20,599 nucleotides of DNA, taken from contig CAXKVR010000403.1 in the NCBI GenBank assembly GCA_964058845.1, forward strand, positions 1-20,599, in the 5' to 3' direction. Under the pieces are notes generated by a model. The model was given only the letters and a program-made list of their open reading frames with translations, had not been told where the DNA came from and made no database searches. The DNA is from Carex sylvatica (Eukaryota; Streptophyta; Magnoliopsida; Poales; Cyperaceae). Shown here in pieces: positions 1 to 9,322 of this stretch. How positions within the stretch are numbered: position 1 is the first letter of the stretch; every line of letters begins with the position of its first letter. The position numbers and the translations under genes are program-made.

Positions 1-1034
1 GTATCTGAATTTTTGCAGATTTGAATATTAAGATACGGATACAGATATGATTTGAATTTCAAAAATGAATACAGATCAGATATAAATAATTGTCCGTTTC
101 TATAAGTTTTAATTTACCGAATATCTGTAGTACCAGTAAAAGTTTTCCCACAAATCCCACCCCTAGAACTTTTCTCAGTGATTGACAATTGTGTACTAAA
201 AATTTGAAATTTAGAAAGTTTGTTTCTGTTTTGCTGAAACTTTTTGGAATATGAAAAGGTAATTTAGTTTCAAGTAAACTCTTTTCACAAGAGAAGACAA
301 CAAAATCAAATTTCATTTTCAGAGCCTACGTCAGATACTCAGATATTATTATTGTATTCATATTTTACACCTCTAATAAATTACAAAAATATAATTTTTT
401 TTGGTGTCTTATAGTTCTCAAAAGTCAATTTCCGATTCTGCTAAATTTTCAAGTAAAACATTTATTATGTCACTAATAAATAAATGAGATATTATTATTG
501 TATTCATAATCTTGTCAAAAAATATTATTGTATTCATATTTTACACCTCAAAGTACTTTTAGTTCATGTACTACTTGTTTATATTTGAATTTACGAGTGT
601 TTATATTTGATATGTAAAAATTATATTTTGTAATGAAAAAACAAATTTAACATTTGAAAAATTATTTTGTTGTCCGATTATTATATTCATATTTTATGTA
701 TTTTTTTTCTAATGAGAAAAAAAATAGTTGAAAATATGTTGATTTTGAGAAAGGGGAGGTAGCACATAGAAAAAAGTTCTAAGACTGTTAGTTATCAAAG
801 ATTGAGAGCTCTATTTCTCCTCACGACTTTGCAACTTCTGTGAATATTTTCAAAAAGAAAATATGTTGATTTTGTAATAATGTATGAATTAGGAATCCGA
901 ATTATATCCATATCTGAATTTGTATTCATTTATTTCTGATTAGTATGATAGTATATGTTTAATATATGTATTCGTATCCACAAAATAAATACTAATACAA
1001 ATATAATTTTACTACTATTCGACCCACTTGCACT
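1..1034. repeat. A+T-rich repeat DNA, possible end of an old hAT-like element
   Basis: No gene is visible. Both ends of this stretch carry variants of 'gtatctgaat', 'gatacggatac' and 'atccgaattat', a wording common in non-autonomous plant repeats. Near 1020-1034 the sequence ends in 'gacccacttgcactcta', whose reverse complement resembles the start of some plant hAT elements (TAG.GTGCAAGTGGG). I see no matching left end inside the window and no target duplication, so the call is tentative. Open frames here are short and carry no recognisable domain. Confidence 0.3.
343..549. repeat. Short dispersed direct repeats
   Basis: A segment of about 28 bases, containing 'attattgtattcatatttt' followed by 'acacctc', occurs at 343-373 and again at 522-549. 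A shorter version lies at 487-507. The near identity of the outer copies suggests local duplication. No function is evident. Confidence 0.6.
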
Positions 1035-1105
1035 CTAGAATTAGAATATGACACAATACTTAACTAAAAAAAAATAATAATAATATATATATCTCATATA
1101 GAGAT

Positions 1106-1512
1106 GGGCTATGGTACATTGCAATGCATAGGTATTTTTGTCAATTGGACCATAAATCATCGGATTCAAAGTCCAAATAACCGATTCAAACCGTTCATCT
1201 TGTTCTCTATATTAATATGTGCTTGGAGACCAAATTTTATATTTTTTTGTATTTTTTTTACTATTTATTAAGCCATTTTGAAAATCGCTGATCCAATGGT
1301 GCCTTTTGATTTTATTGTTATCATTGGATCAGTGATTTTCAAAGTGGCTTAATAAATAGTAAAAAAATTCCAAAAAATGTAAAATTTGGTCTCCAACCAC
1401 ATATTAATATGGAGAACAAAATGAACGGTTTGGATCAGTTATTTGAACTTTAAATTGGTAATTTATAGTCTCATGCACAAAAATACTTATGCATTGCAAT
1501 GTAACATAGTCC
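1106..1512. mobile_element. Foldback MITE, copy 1 (near-complete palindrome)
   Basis: The left end GGGCTATGGTACATTGCAAT matches the reverse complement of the right end GGACTATGTTACATTGCAAT, and complementarity continues through almost the whole element. Landmarks in the left arm are 'cttggagaccaaatttta', 'tttactatttattaag' and 'gaaaatcgctgatccaa'. Each recurs inverted in the right arm, leaving only a short loop near 1310. There is no coding capacity, so it is non-autonomous. Flanks are TA/GA-rich, which blurs any target duplication and prevents superfamily assignment. A transcript would fold into a long hairpin, a known kind of small-RNA precursor, but that role is inference. Confidence 0.85.
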
Positions 1513-1540
1513 ATTTCTCTCTCTATATATAGAGAGAGAT

Positions 1541-1911
1541 GGAAGGGATCAAGTTACAACAAATTACAACAATAATTTTCTAAATTTTCAAAGTTCAAAT
1601 CGTCGATGCAAACTGTTCAACATGATCTCCACAATAAAATGTGCTGGAAACCAAATTATACATTTTTTGGAATTTGTTTACTATTTATTAAGATGGGTAC
1701 AAAATTCAGTAGTCTAAATTTGACTAGTTTTTGTACCAATCTCAATAAATAGTAAAAAAATTCCAAAAAAATGTAAAATTTGGTCTCCAAGCATATTTTA
1801 TTGTAGAGATCACATCTAACAGTTTGGATCGACGATTTGGACTTTAAAAATATAAAAAATAGTTTGTTGTAACTTGTTGTAACTCAAAAATTGTTGTAAC
1901 TTAATCCCTCC
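1541..1911. mobile_element. Foldback MITE, copy 2 (different ends and loop)
   Basis: The left end GGAAGGGATCAAGTTACAAC pairs with the right end, whose reverse complement reads GGAGGGATTAAGTTACAACA. The arms share the core of copy 1 ('tttactatttattaag', 'ggtctccaagcatatttta', 'gtttggatcgacgattt'). The termini and the central loop differ: here the loop is built on 'gggtacaaaa' and 'tttttgtacc'. The right arm holds three copies of 'ttgttgtaac' (1864, 1874, 1891). It lies 28 bases after copy 1 and is followed by a (TA)n run. It is non-coding and is probably a subfamily of the same element. Confidence 0.85.
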
Positions 1912-1913
1912 TC

Positions 1914-1936
1914 ATATATATATATATATATATAGT
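1914..1936. repeat. (TA)n microsatellite between foldback copies
   Basis: A run of alternating AT/TA separates foldback copies 2 and 3. Similar TA-rich tracts flank copy 1 (about 1082-1105 and 1523-1531) and the half element at 11634, so the family appears to sit in or next to TA microsatellites. Confidence 0.8.
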
Positions 1937-2346
1937 ATAGCTACGGTGCTATGGGTTGCATAGAGGGCTACGGTGCTACGGCTCAATATTCGAGTTTTCA
2001 AAATTCTAACGGTCGATCCGAACCGTTCATCTTGTTGTCCATATTAATGTGTTTGGAGACAAATTATATATTTTTTTGAATTTTTTTACTATTTATTAAG
2101 CCACTTTGAAAATCGCTGATTCAACGGTGCCTTTTGATTTTACTGTTACCGTTGGATTAGTGATTTTCAAAGTGGCTTAATAAATAGTAAAAAAATTTCA
2201 AAAAATGTAAAATTTGATCTCCAAATACATATTAATATGGAGAATAAGATGAACTGTTTGGATCGGTCATTTGGATTTTGAATCCGGTGATTTGTAGTCC
2301 AATGCACAAAAATACCTATGCATTGCAATGTATGGTAGCCTATACC
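1934..2346. mobile_element. Foldback MITE, copy 3 (left arm with altered end)
   Basis: The core palindrome is almost the same as in copy 1, including the 'gaaaatcgctgatt' and 'aatcagtgattttc'-type pair and the inner loop. The right end closely matches the copy-1 terminus (reverse complement GGCTACCATACATTGCAATG). The outer part of the left arm is different: it carries 'gctacggtgcta' twice (1940-1951 and 1967-1978) and then 'ctcaatattcgag' before rejoining the family sequence near 1999. The two arms therefore do not pair at their outer ends, which suggests an end duplication or exchange. It is non-coding. Confidence 0.8.
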
Positions 2347-2410
2347 TTACATAGTTACATATAGTAATAGAAGTAATTATATAATAAAACCATAGTCTGC
2401 TAAATCAGCC

Positions 2411-2519
2411 GAGTCAAACCAGAATCGAATGATACCGAATCAATTTATGACTGAGTTAAGAAAACAACCGAATCAAACCAGAATCGAATGATACCGAATC
2501 AATTTAAGAATGAGTTAAG
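2411..2519. repeat. Two-copy tandem repeat, 59-base period
   Basis: The block beginning 'gagtcaaaccagaatcgaat' at 2411 is repeated from 2470 with only a few differences over about 50 bases, each copy ending in 'gagttaag'. The wording (aaccagaatcga, ataccgaatca) resembles the accga/accgaa-rich non-coding repeats common in plants. No frame is conserved. Confidence 0.8.
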
Positions 2520-3099
2520 CAGTATGCTAGTTTTCAAGAAAGTCATGGTCATAGTTTTACCATTTCTTACTGTTCGGACAGAGGACTCAGATTAAATTTC
2601 AATTCATTTATTTAGAGGAGGCTATATATAAATCTCCCATGGTCTTTTACTTTTTGCTTGTGGGACCAAAGCAATGAGCTCCGGTCTGGAGCATGATCTT
2701 TTTTCTTCTCTATTTCTTGGTTTACGTACACCGCCATTTTTTTTTTCTAATTTGTTTTTGTTAAGTGTCTTTATTTATATTTTTTTCTTTGTTTTTGTTT
2801 TTGTTTTTTTTAGGAATCAATATTAAAGCTAGTAAAATTTTTTTCTAGCACCTTTATTTATGACAAAAAACAAGTTTGTTCTATTTTCTAGCACCCTAAT
2901 ATTTTACCAATTTTGTTTTATTTTTTAGCAGAAAACAAGTTCCTCGTGAAAAAAAATTGAGTTTCTGGTTCAATTCGGTCGATTCTGGCCGATTCACCCG
3001 ACTTCGATTTCACTATTAAGTGACCGATTGCAACTCTGATTCTGATTTTACCAACCATGAATAAAATGTAACAAGATTCAAGACGACCAAAAAAAATAT
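2520..3099. other. Intergenic, T-rich, no gene recognised
   Basis: This stretch contains a TATA-like string 'ctatatataaat' at 2622, T-rich runs, and a short direct repeat of 'ttttctagcacc' (about 2841 and 2884). The minus-strand open frame across 2918-3136 runs over the splice donor of the neighbouring leader copy and has no recognisable domain. I see no supported gene. Confidence 0.5.
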
Positions 3100-3645
3100 T
3101 TACCTTGTAAGAGATAAAGTTTGCCTCTACTTTCAAGAATCTTCAAGTTGTTGCTGTTCTAGTATTCGGTGATTTTCCCTTTTGTTTCTCTGATTTCTCT
3201 GTTAACAATTAGTCCTGCAATTCGAGCTAAAATTCAGCTAAGGCAAGCTTCAATATATATAAAATCTCCTACTGATCAGTCGCCAACATCCAATACTGTA
3301 ATTCATTCCTGTAAAAAAGTAAAAGGACAATCATTTCTATGAATTTACAAGTGAGAGTGAGAGGTGTGAGGGAGGGAGGGAGATGGAGAGAGATATCTTG
3401 CTCACAACTTGGCTGCCTCAATCAAGATTTAAAAGAAAAAAATAGAGAGAAATCTTGCTCCATATTCGAAGAAAAGAAAGAAAAAATATAAGACAAATAG
3501 AGACCTTGGTCAAGAGAGAGAAGCATCAGCGACGAAGAAGCAAATACATTGTTGTTGATCTCCTTCAAAGAAAATGGATCCAATGAAGACCGCGGGGTAG
3601 CCTGGTAATCTTATAAATGTCTCATTTGGAATCTTTCTCAATTGT
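3100..3645 (-). promoter_or_regulatory. Promoter, 5' leader and splice donor, copy A (minus strand)
   Basis: Read on the minus strand, the region starts near 3645 and has a TATA-like 'atttataaga' at about 3610-3618. It then runs through a long CT-rich leader containing 'cttcattggatccatttt', 'cttcgtcgctgatg' and 'ccaaggtctct', and ends in a donor-like 'cttacaag|gtaaat' with the exon edge at 3104. The same ordered landmarks occur at 9880-10392 on the plus strand, so the two are inverted duplicates. Copy A has about 60 extra bases in the CT-rich part. No long frame begins in the leader, so the product of the parent gene is unknown. A repeat family rather than a host promoter remains possible. 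Confidence 0.6.
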
Positions 3646-3679
3646 AAAATATTTTATCTTACCACTACAACGCGTCAGC

Positions 3680-4440
3680 TAGTGCTCATCAAGTCCGGTT
3701 TAATCGATTTTAAATCGACAGTCTCGACAAAACGGTTTGGTTGTTGATTTAATGGATCGGTTAGGTTTGCTTTTTAAGACCGATTCAAATATTTGGTTCC
3801 GTTCGGTTTAAAACTAAAACCGAAGATATTGAACCGACGGAAATTTAGAGATATGAAGTCGGATTCTATATGGCGATACAAGCGAGAATGGGTGTCGAGA
3901 GAATTATTTTGTTCATCTCAGCTGTTAATCGAGTAGGATCTCCTTGATTTTTTATTTATAATTTCATCACGGTTTGTTGTCTTTGTAATTTACACTAATT
4001 TTACGTTTGATTTGAACTTGACACCTCACCTTGTCTTTCCTTTAAATCATGGTCATTATTGTTCAGGAGGGAAGGTCGGCAAAATTGCTTGGCTATGATT
4101 GTCTCTTCATTTGAGGTTTGTCTCATATTATTTGATTTTGAAGTTTTGTTTTTATTGAAAGAAAAACACAATTTATCTTTTTTAGACGAGATTGATTATG
4201 TTCTTGATTTGTGACTGTGTTTTTTTTTTTTGCTCATTTGAACTTTTATGCGAGATTGAACTCATTGCTGGTTAATAGGCTAAATTGCTTTAAATTAAAA
4301 AAAAATGCTTCAAATTAAACCGAACAAATCAAATTAACCGATATAAAATTTTGATTCGGTTCGGTTCTATTTTTGAAACCGAAATAAAATTTTAGTTTGT
4401 CTATTTCGGTTTCAACCGAATCAAACCAATGAACACCCTA
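3680..4440. mobile_element. hAT-type non-autonomous element with 8-bp target duplication
   Basis: The direct repeat GCGTCAGC occurs at 3672-3679 and 4441-4448 and exactly brackets the element. The left end begins TAGTGCTCATC. The right end, reverse-complemented, begins TAGGGTGTTCATTGG. These are imperfect inverted repeats of the hAT type, whose members make 8-bp duplications. Subterminal DNA is rich in 'ggttcggttc' and 'aaccgaa'-type motifs on both sides. The 761-base body has no transposase frame, so the element is non-autonomous. It sits just outside the promoter end of leader copy A. The duplication is perfect, which argues against great age, although the terminal repeats have diverged. 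Confidence 0.8.
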
Positions 4441-4448
4441 GCGTCAGC

Positions 4449-5862
4449 CATCTGCTAGCTAGTATTTCAATTTAACCATGAAACCTTGTCTTCGTACATG
4501 AACAATCAGTAATTTATCATGATTCAGTGTTTTATATTATATGAAAAATTACGTTTAATTATAGTCAAGCATTATCCTTCCTATATGGACGATTGAAGAC
4601 TCAGAACTTATTTTTATACTGCGATGATTTAAGATATTTGATCATCAATTTATCTAAAAAAAATGAATATTTCTAGTATATATCCAACTTATATTGTGCG
4701 TCCAAAAATCTTAGCGTAAATATATTTGACACATATATTGTAATATTATTGAAAATACAATTTTGAAATTAATAATTGAATGTAATATACAAAATATCTA
4801 GACGTGTTTTTGAGTAAAATATTATTTTACTGAACTGGTTTAGAGTGAATTACTATCATTATTGATTATGCAAAAATTATATTTGACTAATTTAAAATTA
4901 TCTTTGACTGCTATAAAGATAAGCTATTAATTAATTTGAAGTTTTGAAAGATTCGGAAATGTATGAAATAAGAAATGGAAAATTCAAGAGATACTAATAT
5001 TTAAGAATTTATTAAATAATATAGAAATATATTAGGAAATGTATAATGAGTAATAGAAAATTTATACATGGTGATATTTATAAGTTTTCTTTATTTAATT
5101 TGGGGACTGATTCACAAATATTATAAATTTGAAGGATATATATATGAAAAATGCAAAATTTAAATACCAAATGGCACAAAGCCACGCGGTGGTCACTGGG
5201 TGAAACACCTTCCTGTTTAAATTCACTTAACTAAGAGTTAAATAATAAAATGAATTTGTTTAATATGACTAGTGGGACCCACATAGACCTATTCTCTCTC
5301 TTTTGATTTTTACTGCTTACCTTCTTCTCTTTACACTGGAAAAGTTCTTTTTCCCTTGCGCAAAGAAGAAAATAAAGGTTTCTCTCAGTCGGTTAAGCAA
5401 ACTCACGAATGGACTTGTGTTTGTTTTGTCGTTCCTTTCGGTTGAGGTGTACATCGCTGGGTATTTCCCTTGCCCGTTATTATTCTGTTTTGGTTATCTA
5501 TGAATCAATTTAGGATTTTGAGAAAGATTGGTTTAATGGATTTTGACCTATATAATTAAACTTTGTAAAGATTTTATTGAAAAACTTAGTAATATATGCT
5601 AATGAATTTGTACGAGGCCTCTCTACTTTCAATTGTTCATTTAATAAACTCGATAGCCATGGATGATTGTTATAGACTATTGTGTACTATCGGTGGCTGA
5701 ATTTCTGGTTTAGAACGCAACCCGAACCATACTTGTCGGTACCGAGCTCGACCATGGCTTGTATTAGTGCACTATTACCAATTTCTTTTCTTGAGGTTTG
5801 ACATTTTTCTTATGGTTTATCTTGTGCTTGTTTGGTTGACCATTTAAGGTTGAAGGTTGTGA
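4449..5862. other. Intergenic region, no gene supported
   Basis: From 4449 to about 5160 the DNA is very A+T-rich and I see nothing in it. From about 5160 to 5520 it is richer in G+C and CT-rich ('gtgggacccacatag', 'ctattctctctctttt'), like a plant promoter or leader. An open frame at 5303-5503 has no recognised domain and an unlikely composition. A short segment at 5690-5760 is more balanced in base composition but again has only tiny frames. Confidence 0.4.
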
Positions 5863-5874
5863 GCGCTGATACCA
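5863..5874 (-). other. Primer-binding-site-like string (initiator tRNA-Met type)
   Basis: The minus strand reads TGGTATCAGCGC, one base different from TGGTATCAGAGC, the usual plant LTR-retrotransposon primer-binding site. It lies 37 bases beyond the proposed LTR end at 5912, on the side expected for a minus-strand element. That gap is wider than usual, and the site overlaps a small palindrome (TGATACcaattaGTATCA), so it may be chance. Confidence 0.3.
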
Positions 5875-5911
5875 ATTAGTATCAGTCTCTTTGGTGTATT
5901 GCCATGATATA

Positions 5912-7571
5912 TGTTGCTAGCAAGGACTTGATTGTAAAAGAAATATAATAAGGAAGGTATAATATGTAAAATACATATTAATTGGTAAATTGAACCTGTT
6001 AGAGGGGCCTTGGTGCAAAAACTTACATGTATAAAAGCTATCTTGATAAATTTGAAGATTGAAATTTATTTGAATGACTTGGACTAGAACGGTGTATTTG
6101 TAGATTGAAAATGAATTGGACATATAGAAATTAATAAACTAGAATTAAATTAAGTAAAGAGAGATTAAGGAAATGGTAAACTAATTAATAAAAATTGCTA
6201 ATCATTTTAAATGAGTATTTCTATTTATTAAATAGTGATTGAGAATGATTGTAAAAGTATGTAAAGATGTATATTATTTGCCATAGGAGTAAAGAGACTG
6301 ACGAGACAGAATGTTTGGAAGAACATAGTATTAGTGACCTCACCTATTGCCCTACAATATCAGGTGCGAGGTTATTGGATTAGTCTGAGATTCATAACTA
6401 AAAATCAAATCATAACTCGCTGTGCATTTTGAATATTTGATTGACTGCATTGATTGAACTATTGCATTATATGCATATATAACTCAATGCAATTGAAATT
6501 GAATTAAAGATAAGTCTGCTGACTGTCATGTTGATATTGTTTATCGATTGGTTGATTCTTATTGTAAATTATTGATTGAGGCCATAGTGATTGAATTGAT
6601 TGAATATGAAATACTGTAATCCTTGAACCTCCATATAGTGGAGAAAAATTATTAATATATCGTAAAGTCTAGCTAGCTACTAGACTTTACTCTAGGACTT
6701 TTATGCGCATATGGTGAATGGCCCCAACTGAACCCAGTACGGTTGGGTAGGAGATATTGAATAAATTGTGAATTGTGACTGTGAGACTAATGAACAGTGG
6801 TAACTGTCTTATCATTGATTTTATTTTCGATAATGATAGTATTGTGATATTGATTTCATATTGTTTCTGTTAACAAGTTGTCAGGATAGTTAGAACGATA
6901 TAAGTCCTGACACGACATATACATGTTAGGGTATATATTAGTGTTACAAGATTAGAAATTATAAAGTTAAGAAATCAAACGTTACCAGACTTAGTGGTTG
7001 TAAAGATTAGGTCTCAAATATTATCAGACTTAAATGATTAAAAGATTTTGACCCAAACCATTTATTATGATAAGATTCTTATAATTCTGATTTATTTATA
7101 TAATTTTTTTTATTCAATTGGATATTGTCATTGAGCATTTGCATTCGTCATTATGAAATAAATTGTTTGTTTCTCGTGAGGTGATTTCATTCCGAATATG
7201 AATTTTCTTCGAATCCAATAATCTGAGTGGCAATCAGCACTGAGAAATAATTTATTATTTCTCACTCGTTTTCCCTTGTGGGTTACAAGTTCATTGTGTG
7301 AAGTCAGAGAAATACTTCTGGGTTATAATTGACAGCAGGGCCACCTAAAGCTATGGGATTTGAGATTATTTTATCTGACATGGTGCAGAGAGTATTTCTC
7401 TAGCATCATCCACTATAAAATTTCAGATAATTCTTGTATATAAATAAGGATGTGACAATAATAATGAATATTATTGGCAATGTATAAAAAGATCCGTACC
7501 TTGTGTTACGTATATTGAATGGTAAATAGACGTTGTAAGAATCGTCACACCTCCATATCGTGGGTGTGACA
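5912..7571. mobile_element. Probable solo LTR (about 1.66 kb)
   Basis: The segment starts TGTTGCTAGC and ends GGGTGTGACA, so it has canonical TG...CA borders. On the minus strand it starts TGTCACACCCACG, a wording frequent at LTR ends. Both borders abut TATA, which may be a 4-bp target duplication but could be chance in A+T-rich DNA. Inside are TATA-like strings (for example 'tatataaata' near 7438), 'gaacccagtacggttggg' near 6728 and the inverted pair 'gtcacacc' and 'gggtgtgac' near the right end. There is no coding capacity. Orientation is undecided: the primer-site-like string at 5863 favours minus, while the internal TATA string near the right end would fit plus. Confidence 0.45.
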
Positions 7572-7699
7572 TATATATACATATTTTGAAATTTAATTAT
7601 AAATGTGTTCTCAATTATTTAATTATTTAGATAAGCCGTGTTAAAATAATTAATTGGGATGACTTGAAGGATATTTATACTCCCTTCAAACAGTTCAAA

Positions 7700-7773
7700 A
7701 AGTTTAAAGGTTGAAGTTTTAATGACTTTATGATGAAAGTTTAAAGGTTGAAGTTTTAATGACTTTATGATGA
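7700..7773. repeat. Perfect two-copy tandem repeat, 37 bases
   Basis: The unit beginning 'aagtttaaaggttgaagttt' at 7700-7736 is repeated without change at 7737-7773. Perfect identity in otherwise decayed DNA points to a recent replication-slippage event. Confidence 0.9.
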
Positions 7774-7799
7774 ATGACCAATAATATTTTAAACTGAAA

Positions 7800-7871
7800 T
7801 TAGATGCCATAAGATATAAACCCTAATTCCTAAACTCTAAACCCTGAAGTATATATTAGATGCCATAAGAT
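7800..7871. repeat. Telomere-like tract between short direct repeats
   Basis: 'aaaccctaa' and 'taaaccctgaa', with a degenerate 'cctaaactc' between them, lie at about 7818-7847. They resemble the plant telomere unit AAACCCT. The tract is bracketed by two copies of 'ttagatgccataagat' (7800-7815 and 7856-7871). A break-repair scar or a degenerate telo-box cluster would both fit. Confidence 0.5.
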
Positions 7872-8343
7872 CTAAAAAATTGAGATTATATCTACATTTT
7901 TAATTTTTTAATTAAAATTATATTTATAATGTTGCACATATTATAAAAGTGAGTATATATTAGAATTATCGTAAAAAATTATAATTTTTTTCTATAAAAT
8001 GAGTGTGAATTAAAGTGGAGGGTTCAAATGTTTCATGTTTTTAATGTCTAATCGTGCTTCACATTTTATATTTTCGAGTCGAGCTGTTCAACTGCTTGGA
8101 GACAATATTTTATATTTTCTGAAATGTAATTATTTTTTATTTTTTTAGATAGGTACAAAAATGATATCCCACAAACATATCTACTTTTCGACCTATATTT
8201 TGTACCAAAACCCGTGTCTAGAATCACTTAATCGGTCGTATTTCATTAAAATATCCATAGAATGTGGTACTGCTGCAAGTTTGTTCTTATTTTGCAGGAA
8301 TGAGATGAAATCGAGGAGAATCTGGAATTTGAGAAGTATTTAC

Positions 8344-8469
8344 ATGACCCGTGTACAATCTTGTACGGGTCGTACCAACCTCGACTCGACCACAGACACG
8401 ACTGCTGACTCGACCTCAGAAGAGACACAGGCACACGACCCGTACAGGATGTTACACGGGTCGTATCAG
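8344..8469. repeat. Pair of GACCCGT/ACGGGTC hairpins
   Basis: Two short inverted repeats occur in succession: 'gacccgtgtac' with 'gtacgggtc' (8346-8371), and 'gacccgtac' with 'gttacacgggtc' (8438-8463). Between them lies TCGACTCGAC-type sequence. Related palindromes recur at 9246-9322. Confidence 0.8.
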
Positions 8470-9068
8470 ACAAATCCGGAAAGAGATCTAGAGTTCTGGA
8501 AAGAAATCTGATGGAAGGAAAGTCGGCCTAGGCTATAAAGACGGGATTTCTTGCACCAGAGAGGTATTCTGGAGCAGAGAGACAATTCTAGGGTTAGAGA
8601 TTGACGGCTATTGCTTGGAGACGAAGTTGAGAAGCAAAAGACGCAAGTTTTTGTTGTGGATCTTCTTTGTACTTCGGGTTTTAGAATGAATTCTTATTCT
8701 TTTATCTTTGTTATCTGTTTTAGTACTATGTTTGAATAGTTTTATTAGTTTATAGGGTTAAGATGTAATCGAATGTTTTGTTTTGCATCTAGTTATTGAA
8801 TTTTTACGTTGAAATTTGTGTTTACTTGATTGTGATTGATTTTAATTGCTTAGTTTGAATTACTTGATTATTATTTGGTTTGACCACTAGATGAGGCCAC
8901 ATCTATAAGGTACTGTGTCCAATTTGATCTTTCAACCAGACTAAGTACATGAGGTAGGATTAGTGATCCGACAGGGGAAACCAACTAGTAGCCGAAAGGT
9001 GAACATTTCCTCTTATCGACGGATAAGAGGTTACCTTTATTATTCCAAACAAGTAACTTGGTAACTCG

Positions 9069-9167
9069 AACCAATATACGACAGTTGAGGTTTAGAGCCC
9101 AAAGAGGGCAGATATTGCAGATTCCATACCAAGTTAATAAACCAACATACGATAGTTGAGGTTTAGA
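9069..9167. repeat. Direct repeat, 71-base spacing
   Basis: A 28-base segment beginning 'aaccaatatacgacagttga' at 9069 recurs at 9140 with two changes, each followed by 'ggtttaga'. It lies inside the LTR/leader-like segment and encodes nothing recognisable. Confidence 0.8.
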
Positions 9168-9245
9168 AACATTAGGTCTGGTCAGTTGAACCCTACACAA
9201 AGAAACCACGTAAAGAAACAGTGACTGGTGCATTAACTCGAAGTC

Positions 9246-9322
9246 CACACGACCCGTGTACGATAGTACACGACTCGTGTAAGCTGATACAACCCGTGCA
9301 GGAAACTACACGGTCCGTGTCA
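9246..9322. repeat. Cluster of ACACG-CCCGTGT palindromes
   Basis: Four imperfect palindromes follow one another: 'acacgacccgtgt', 'acacgactcgtgt', 'acaacccgtgc' and 'acacggtccgtgt'. They match the motifs at 8344-8469, about 0.8 kb upstream. Such runs occur in leaders and LTRs of some plant retrotransposons. Their function here is unknown. Confidence 0.8.

Larger units (their letters stand above)
7576..8054. other. Intergenic A+T-rich spacer
   Basis: No gene is visible. The stretch contains the 37-base tandem duplication and the telomere-like tract listed separately. The minus-strand open frame at 7619-7810 is created by the duplicated A+T-rich DNA and carries a repeated peptide, so it is unlikely to be real. 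Confidence 0.5.

Noticed and set aside
5738..5750. GGTACCGAGCTCG, identical to part of common cloning polylinkers, followed by ACCATGG
   Set aside because: The match is only 13 bases, and the flanks continue as ordinary plant-like DNA with no vector sequence. Chance is the simpler reading.
8161..8511. 116-codon plus-strand frame and an overlapping minus-strand frame
   Set aside because: It starts inside a foldback arm and runs through palindromic CACGACCCG repeats. Palindromes keep both strands open, so neither frame is evidence of coding.
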